This document shows, in pieces, positions 59,350 to 64,000 of a DNA stretch of 64,000 nt. This stretch comes from an uncultured beta proteobacterium. GTDB taxonomy: Bacteria > Pseudomonadota > Gammaproteobacteria > Burkholderiales > Burkholderiaceae_C. Where the stretch lies: contig CAIJPE010000320.1 of assembly GCA_903822435.1 (NCBI GenBank), positions 50,419 through 114,418 of the forward strand. The letters run 5' to 3'. Both the position numbers and the translations under genes were made by a program. Every line of letters starts with the position of its first letter. Positions within the stretch are counted from its first letter, which is position 1. Under the pieces are notes generated by a model, which ran no database searches, was not told the DNA's origin, and was given only the letters and a program-made list of their open reading frames with translations.

Positions 59350-60090
59350 GTGAGCGACCTGGCCACCACCGCGATCGATCTTTTCAACCTGATCGAGTTG
59401 ATCCGCCCCTGGCAAATGGCCAGCGACACCAAGGTTCGCATCGGCGGCTACTCGGATGGGGGCTACGTGATGCCCGGCATCACACGCAAGTCCAACCGCG
59501 TGTTGTCCATCGGGATTGGCAACCAGGTGAGCTTCGACGACGATCTGATCGGCCAAGGTGCCCTAGTCTACCAATTCGACCACACCATCGAGGACACCCC
59601 GAGCCGCCACCGCAATGCCACCTTCTTCCGCAAGGGCTGGGGGCCGCGTGACGACGGCAATTTCCTCTCGCTGCACTCGATGATGGCGCTGATGGACTGG
59701 GAAGGCGCGCGCCACCCGGTGCTGAAGTTCGACACCGAGGGCGCGGAATGGTCCTGCCTGGCGCATGCCGCGCCCGAGGACCTGAACCGCTTCGACGTTC
59801 TGGTGGGTGAATTTCACGGCCTGGACCTGATCCGCAACCGCCAGTCCTTCGACACCGCCGTGCAGATCTTCTCCAAGCTGGCCGCGTCGCACCGCTGCAT
59901 CCACATCCACGGCAACAACACGGCGGGATTCACGAACATCTCGGGTGTACCGTTTCCCCGGGTGATGGAATTGACTTTCGTCAAGAAGGACATCACCGCG
60001 TTCTTCGGCTTCTCCAACGAACCCATCCCCGGGCCGCTGGACGCACCCAACGACCACAAGTCGGCCGACCTGTACCTGCGGGCGTTCTGA
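59350..60090 (+). CDS. FkbM-like methyltransferase
   Basis: A 246-residue protein of the FkbM-like methyltransferase type. Parts typical of the group are RIGGYSDGGYVMPG, VLSIGIGNQVSFDDDLI, FDHTIEDTP and the FkbM motif LKFDTEGAEWSCL, with a C-terminal region of PFPRVMELTFVKK. The start is GTG 59350, with GAGGAG 6 bases upstream. It is followed by a glycosyltransferase-like gene after 34 bp; the pair may modify a cell-surface glycan. Such enzymes typically methylate sugars or lipid-linked glycans. The acceptor is unknown. Confidence 0.78.
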   Translation: MSDLATTAIDLFNLIELIRPWQMASDTKVRIGGYSDGGYVMPGITRKSNRVLSIGIGNQVSFDDDLIGQGALVYQFDHTIEDTPSRHRNATFFRKGWGPRDDGNFLSLHSMMALMDWEGARHPVLKFDTEGAEWSCLAHAAPEDLNRFDVLVGEFHGLDLIRNRQSFDTAVQIFSKLAASHRCIHIHGNNTAGFTNISGVPFPRVMELTFVKKDITAFFGFSNEPIPGPLDAPNDHKSADLYLRAF

Positions 60091-60124
60091 ACCCCGGGCG
60101 CCGCCCCCAAGCCGTCTGCCCGCC

Positions 60125-61372
60125 ATGCGCAACGCCATCACGGGGCTGGTTCGCGGCTATGCCGATCCGGGCTCCTACGAAGCCCTGATCCGGCGCAACC
60201 AGCACATCCGGCTTCACGTGCTGCCCGCGCTGGGCACCGCCGACACCGACCTGATCCTCTTCCACGAGGGCAACATCCCCGAGTCGCACCAGCAGTACAT
60301 CAATGCGCGCTCGGGCCTGGCCTGCCAATTCGTGGACGTGCGGCGAACAGCCCCCGGCACCGGCTTCGATCCGGCACGCGAAGTGCCGAACCAGGTGCCC
60401 GAGATGGGCGGCTTTCGCAGCGGCTACCGGCACATGTGCCACTTCTGGTTCGTCGACTTCTTCGACTACCTGAAGGACTATCGCTACGCCGCACGGATCG
60501 ACGAAGACTGCGCGGTGATGGCCCTGCCGGATGTGTTCACGCAGATGCAGGCCCACGGCTGGGTGTTCGCTTCGGGCGGCGTGATACCCGAGACCGACAC
60601 CGCGATCATCGGCTTGGCCGAATTCGTGCACTTCTTCCGGGCCCGGCAGCGCCACCCTCGGGCGCCGGCACCCGCCGTGGTCGACGGGCCGATGACCAAC
60701 CTGATGTTCGTGGACCTGGCGCACTTCCGCGCGGACGCGAACTTCACCGCCTTCCAGCGCGCCGTGACCGACTCGGGCATGGTCTACACGCACCGCTGGG
60801 GCGACCTGCCCCTCTGGGGCGAATACCTGCGCCTGTATGTCAGCCCCGAGCGGCTGCGCCTCGACTGGACCGACATCCGCTACTACCACGGCTCGCACCG
60901 GCAGATGGTCAACGCGGCAGGATCCGGCGCGGAGTGGCTGCAGTCGCTGCGCAACATCGCCGTGGGCAAGCAGGCCCGCTGCAACTCGAACTATCCGGGC
61001 CACCCGAGCAACCCTTCGGCGGCCGTCAACGGCAACCCCAGCGGCCTGTTCGCCTTCCACACCGACAACACGCCCGAGCCGACGTGGGAGGTCGACCTGG
61101 AAGCCGTGCATGCCCTGAAGGCGGTGCGCATCCTCAACCGCGGCGACGCGTGCAAGGAGCGCGCGGTGGGCCTGGTGGTGGAGGTCTCGGCAGACCGCCG
61201 CAGCTATGCGCCCATCCACACGCAGACCACGCCCTTCGGCGGGCTGCTGGACCCCGATGCGCTGGTGCTCGACTTCAGGGCGCTCGCCTCGCAGCCCGCG
61301 GCACGCTACCTGCGCCTGCGCCTGCCCCGCTCCGACTACCTGCACCTGGACCAGGTCGAGATCTACGCCTGA
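60125..61372 (+). CDS. GT15-like glycosyltransferase fused to a discoidin-like domain
   Basis: A 415-residue two-domain protein. Residues about 40-260 resemble the fungal-type alpha-mannosyltransferase (GT15/KTR) fold, with GYRHMCHFWFVDFFDYLKDYRYAARIDEDCAV, where the acidic DED aligns with the family's metal/nucleotide residue, and THRWGDLPLWGEYLRLY with the donor region. Residues about 285-415 resemble an F5/8 type C (discoidin) carbohydrate-binding domain: NPSAAVNGNPSGLFAFHTDN, WEVDLEAVHALKAVRILNRGD, RYLRLRLPRSDYLHLDQVEIY. No signal peptide is seen. It follows the FkbM-like gene, probably co-transcribed; its 3' end overlaps the convergent enoyl-CoA hydratase gene by 10 bp. Confidence 0.7.
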   Translation: MRNAITGLVRGYADPGSYEALIRRNQHIRLHVLPALGTADTDLILFHEGNIPESHQQYINARSGLACQFVDVRRTAPGTGFDPAREVPNQVPEMGGFRSGYRHMCHFWFVDFFDYLKDYRYAARIDEDCAVMALPDVFTQMQAHGWVFASGGVIPETDTAIIGLAEFVHFFRARQRHPRAPAPAVVDGPMTNLMFVDLAHFRADANFTAFQRAVTDSGMVYTHRWGDLPLWGEYLRLYVSPERLRLDWTDIRYYHGSHRQMVNAAGSGAEWLQSLRNIAVGKQARCNSNYPGHPSNPSAAVNGNPSGLFAFHTDNTPEPTWEVDLEAVHALKAVRILNRGDACKERAVGLVVEVSADRRSYAPIHTQTTPFGGLLDPDALVLDFRALASQPAARYLRLRLPRSDYLHLDQVEIYA

Positions 61373-62136
61373 GTGCCCTTGCGGGGCCGCAGGGCGGCCA
61401 CGCGGCGCGCCACCTCCTGCGCGTCCAGGGCGGCGGCCAGCCGCTGACGGTCCTCGGCCGAAACCTGCACCCCAAATCCCAGCATCACCTGCTTCATGGC
61501 CTGCAGCGGCGCGGGCGGCCAGCCCGCGATCTCCACCGCGCGCTGCAGAGCCTGCCGGTGCAAGGCATCGGCAGGCACCAGTGCCGACACGTAGCCCCGG
61601 GCGGCCAGCGCGGCGGCATCCAGCCGCGCCCCGCCCAGCAGCACCTCCAGCGCGTACGACAGGCCCATGCGTGCGGTCCAGCGCCGCAGCGCGCCGGCAT
61701 ACAGCGGCAGGCCGATGCGGCAGGCGGGCACGTGCACCTGCAGCGTGGGGCTGCCCAGGCGCAGGTCGCAGGCCAGCGCGAGGTCGGACGCACCGCCCAT
61801 GGCAGGCCCGTTCACCGCAGCCAGCGTCACGCGGGGGAAAGACTCCAGCCGATCGGCCAGCACCTCGAACAGTTGGTTGCCCGCCGCGGCCGAGCGGCCC
61901 AGCGCGCCGAGGTCGTATCCGGCGCTGAACACCGATCCCCGGCCGGTCAGCACCAGCACGGCGATGTCCGGCCGTGCCTCGACCTCGTCCAGGTGCGCAA
62001 GGAGTCGCCGGATGTCGTCGTCGTCCAGCCGGTTGGACTGGGCCGGACGGTTGAACTCGACCCACGCCACACCCGCCGCGGGCCACGACAGCACGGGTGG
62101 GGACGGGTCGTCCGAGGAGGGGGCTTCGGTGCGCAT
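61363..62136 (-). CDS. Enoyl-CoA hydratase/isomerase family protein, catalytic Glu absent
   Basis: A 257-residue crotonase-fold protein. The CoA-binding segment is VFSAGYDLGALG, and the oxyanion-hole region is NGPAMGGASDLALACDLRLGSP. In crotonase the catalytic glutamates lie in GGGCELA and in PEI...PGxGGT; here the first is replaced by Asp (GGASDLA) and the second by Ala in PACRIGLPLYAGALRRW. The hydratase reaction is therefore unlikely, while isomerase or other thioester chemistry remains possible. The end overlaps the convergent GT gene by 10 bp. Confidence 0.82.
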   Translation of the reverse strand: MRTEAPSSDDPSPPVLSWPAAGVAWVEFNRPAQSNRLDDDDIRRLLAHLDEVEARPDIAVLVLTGRGSVFSAGYDLGALGRSAAAGNQLFEVLADRLESFPRVTLAAVNGPAMGGASDLALACDLRLGSPTLQVHVPACRIGLPLYAGALRRWTARMGLSYALEVLLGGARLDAAALAARGYVSALVPADALHRQALQRAVEIAGWPPAPLQAMKQVMLGFGVQVSAEDRQRLAAALDAQEVARRVAALRPRKGTQA

Positions 62137-62262
62137 CGGCCCGGCATCTTAAGCGGGCCCTTCAGCATGGCCCATGCCAAGGCTGCGCAGGGGGGCTGCC
62201 ACCGGGCGTGACTTGTGTCGCAGTTTCAGGCCGTCACAAAGGACAGTGCCAGGGGCCCGCGC

Positions 62263-62290
62263 TCAAGCCGCGGTCGGCCCGTGCCGATAC
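62263..62290 (+). promoter_or_regulatory. Weak sigma-28-like promoter upstream of repeat protein
   Basis: TCAAG (62263-62267), 15 bases, then GCCGATAC (62283-62290, seven of eight bases of GCCGATAA). The spacing is one base more than the enteric FliA consensus. It is 101 bp upstream of the repeat-protein ATG. This is a low-confidence match; the 254-bp gap otherwise shows no other clear element. Confidence 0.2.
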
Positions 62291-62390
62291 CCCGACGGAG
62301 CAGGAAGCATCGCGCCGCTTTATTCGGCCCGCGCTGCCCCCCGAGATTCAACGACGACAAGCACACCGGCCCGCGAAGAAGGAAATCATC

Positions 62391-64000
62391 ATGGCAACGA
62401 TCATCGGCTCGCTGACTACCTCCCAGATCCAGGGCCTGTCCTCGGCACGCATTGCCGCGTTGACGACCGAGGACTGGGCCGCGTTCACCAGCGACAAGAT
62501 CGCGGTGCTGACCTCGGCTCAGATGCCCTACATGTCCACCGCGGGCCTGCAGGTACTGAGCACGACGATCTTCAACGCGATCAGCTCGGCCGACTTCGCG
62601 GTGCTGACGACCAAGCAGGCCGCCGCGATCACGTCGTTGCAGACGGCGTCGATGGCCACCGATGACCTCCAGGCGCTGTCCACCGCCGCCGTCAAGGCCC
62701 TGACGACCACCACGATGTCGGGCATGGGCACCACGCAGATGGCCGCCCTGACCACCTCGCAGGCCCAGGTGCTCACCAGCCGGCAGATCAGCTCGCTGGC
62801 CAGCACCAACCTGAACGCGCTGACGACCGACAACTTTGCGGCGCTGACCTCCGGCCAGATCGCTGCCATCGGCACCGCGCAAGCCAGCGCCATGGCCACC
62901 GACGACCTGGCTGCCATCAGCACCACGGCCGTGCGCGCCCTGGCCACGTCCAGCCTGGCCTCGCTGGACACGACGCAGTTGAACGCGCTGAACACGTCGC
63001 AGTTCTCGGTCCTGACCTCGGCCCAGGCATCGGCCATCACCTCGTTGCAGACTGCCAGCCTGGCCACCGATGACCTGCAGGCCCTGAGCACCACGAGCAT
63101 CCGCGCCATCACCACCCTGGCGCTGTCGGGCATGGGCACCACCCAGATGGCCGCCCTGACCACGGCGCAGGCCCTGGCGCTGAGCAGCGGCCAAATCGGC
63201 ACGCTGGGCACGACGAACCTGAATGCGCTGACGACCGACAACTTCGCGGCCCTGACGACCACGCAGATCTCGTCCATCACCTCGGCCCAGGCCAGTGCGA
63301 TGGCCACCGACGACCTGGCCGCCATCAGCACCACGGCCATCCGCAGCTTTGCCACGGCCAACATCGCGGCCCTGGGCACCACGCAGCTCAACGCCCTGAC
63401 GACCACGCAGTTCTCGGTGCTGACCTCGGCCCAGGCCGCGGCCATCACGTCGCTGCAGACGGCCAGCATGGCCACCGACGACCTGCAGGCCCTGAGCACC
63501 AGCGACCTGCGCGCCATCACAACGCTGGCCTTGTCGGGCATGGGCACCACGCAGATGGCGGCCCTGACCACCACGCAAGCCGTGGCGCTGACCACCGGGC
63601 AGATCGCCACGCTGGTCTCGACCAACTTCAATGCGCTGACCACCGACCACTTCTCGGTGCTGACCAGCGGCCAGGCCACCGCCATCACCTCGCTGCAGGC
63701 GGCCAGCATGGCCACCGACGACCTGCAGGCGCTGAGCAGCGCCGCCGTGCGCGCGCTGACCACCGTGGCCTTGTCGGGCATGGGCACCACGCAGATGGCG
63801 GCCTTCACGACCACGCAGGTCATGACATTGAAGACCTCGCAGATCGCTGCGCTGGGCTCTGACAACCTGAACGCGCTGACGACCGACGATTTCGCCTCGC
63901 TGAGCTCGACGCAGATCGCCTCGATCACCACGGCGCAGGCCAGCGCCATGAACACGGACGACCTGGCGGCCATCAGCACCACGGCCATCCGCAGCTTCAC
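62391..64000 (+). CDS. Octad-repeat surface/secreted-type protein, 3' end beyond window
   Basis: An ORF open from ATG 62391 (AAGGAAATCATC before it) to the right edge, at least 536 residues, with no stop. After MATIIGS, every residue falls into octads of consensus L-T-T-x-Q-I-x-A: LTTSQIQG, LSSARIAA, LTTEDWAA and so on. Octads starting ATDDL (MATDDLQA or MATDDLAA) recur at 80- and 56-residue spacing, making a superrepeat of 136 residues. No signal peptide, cysteine or lipobox is seen in the first 80 residues. Similar LTTxQ-rich proteins are sometimes labelled heme utilization or cell-surface proteins; I do not trust that name. Secretion by a type I or other signal-less route is plausible, because C-terminal signals would be off-window. 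Confidence 0.85.
   Translation, partial: MATIIGSLTTSQIQGLSSARIAALTTEDWAAFTSDKIAVLTSAQMPYMSTAGLQVLSTTIFNAISSADFAVLTTKQAAAITSLQTASMATDDLQALSTAAVKALTTTTMSGMGTTQMAALTTSQAQVLTSRQISSLASTNLNALTTDNFAALTSGQIAAIGTAQASAMATDDLAAISTTAVRALATSSLASLDTTQLNALNTSQFSVLTSAQASAITSLQTASLATDDLQALSTTSIRAITTLALSGMGTTQMAALTTAQALALSSGQIGTLGTTNLNALTTDNFAALTTTQISSITSAQASAMATDDLAAISTTAIRSFATANIAALGTTQLNALTTTQFSVLTSAQAAAITSLQTASMATDDLQALSTSDLRAITTLALSGMGTTQMAALTTTQAVALTTGQIATLVSTNFNALTTDHFSVLTSGQATAITSLQAASMATDDLQALSSAAVRALTTVALSGMGTTQMAAFTTTQVMTLKTSQIAALGSDNLNALTTDDFASLSSTQIASITTAQASAMNTDDLAAISTTAIRSF
62412..64000 (+). repeat. 24-bp octad repeat array in 408-bp superrepeats
   Basis: Tandem 24-bp units (8 codons) fill this stretch, about 66 in all. 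Higher-order ATDDL markers fall at 62652, 62892, 63060, 63300, 63468, 63708 and 63948, giving spacings 240, 168, 240, 168, 240, 240 bp. The normal period is 240+168=408 bp; the copy starting 63468 lacks its 168-bp half. Because 24 is a multiple of three, shadow frames stay open on both strands. Confidence 0.9.

Noticed and set aside
62528..64000. Long minus-strand open frame (490 codons) opposite the repeat protein
   Set aside because: It exists because 24-bp repeats keep antisense frames open; the plus frame has the start, ribosome-binding site and octad pattern.

Overview
The window is about 68% GC by eye, densely coded and built from genes typical of Burkholderiales (Betaproteobacteria). 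The sdhCDAB-sdhE-gltA operon next to a GntR gene and mdh, BamC, BktB-type thiolase, DadA, PEP-CTERM sorting and split parC/parE all fit that order. Genus cannot be fixed from the sequence alone; a Leptothrix/Rubrivivax/Methylibium-like lineage would be a reasonable guess. No rRNA, tRNA, IS element, prophage or CRISPR array was seen, and no gene-free stretch exceeds 300 bp.

Layout. 1-7302: topoisomerase IV (parC, cut by the left edge; parE) interleaved with a PEP-CTERM protein, a fatty-acyl-CoA ligase and dadA; dadA has no stop codon and runs in frame into parE. 7383-11411: MFS transporter, 41-aa membrane peptide and methyltransferase with overlapping ends, then dapA-bamC. 11488-18453: TCA-cycle block on the minus strand (sdhC-sdhD-sdhA-sdhB-sdhE-gltA), a GntR regulator and divergent mdh with a palindromic operator candidate. 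18494-25113: S33 hydrolase with a divergent winged-helix/ATPase regulator, a cytochrome P450 and a CoA-ester lyase.

25139-32714 is the most distinctive accessory region: seven minus-strand genes in one apparent operon. It begins with a CPBP-type intramembrane protease (MrtJ-like) whose end overlaps the start of its probable only substrate, an exported cytochrome c/choice-of-anchor-D protein with a JDVT-CTERM-like tail. These are followed by a TlpA-like thioredoxin, a DUF4266 lipoprotein, a DUF3570 protein, an ApbE-like flavin transferase and DsbD. A perfect 17-bp palindrome sits just upstream. The set looks like a surface redox/maturation system with its own sorting enzyme.

32804-43475: Ser/Thr kinase, sbcB, phasin-like protein, universal stress protein with an FNR/Anr-like box, serC, DUF2177, bktB, and a two-component pair. 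The hybrid kinase carries an N-terminal membrane domain with all the ethylene/copper-binding positions of plant ETR1. 43610-55691: purine locus (xdhC, xdhB, xdhA, divergent guaD, Tsx-like porin, BMP-type nucleoside ABC transporter). 55816-62136: solute-binding protein, acyl-CoA synthetase, a 42-aa membrane peptide, an FkbM-like methyltransferase paired with a GT15-like/discoidin protein, and an enoyl-CoA hydratase homologue lacking the catalytic glutamates. 62391 to the right edge: a large open repeat protein made entirely of 8-residue units arranged in an 80+56-residue superrepeat.
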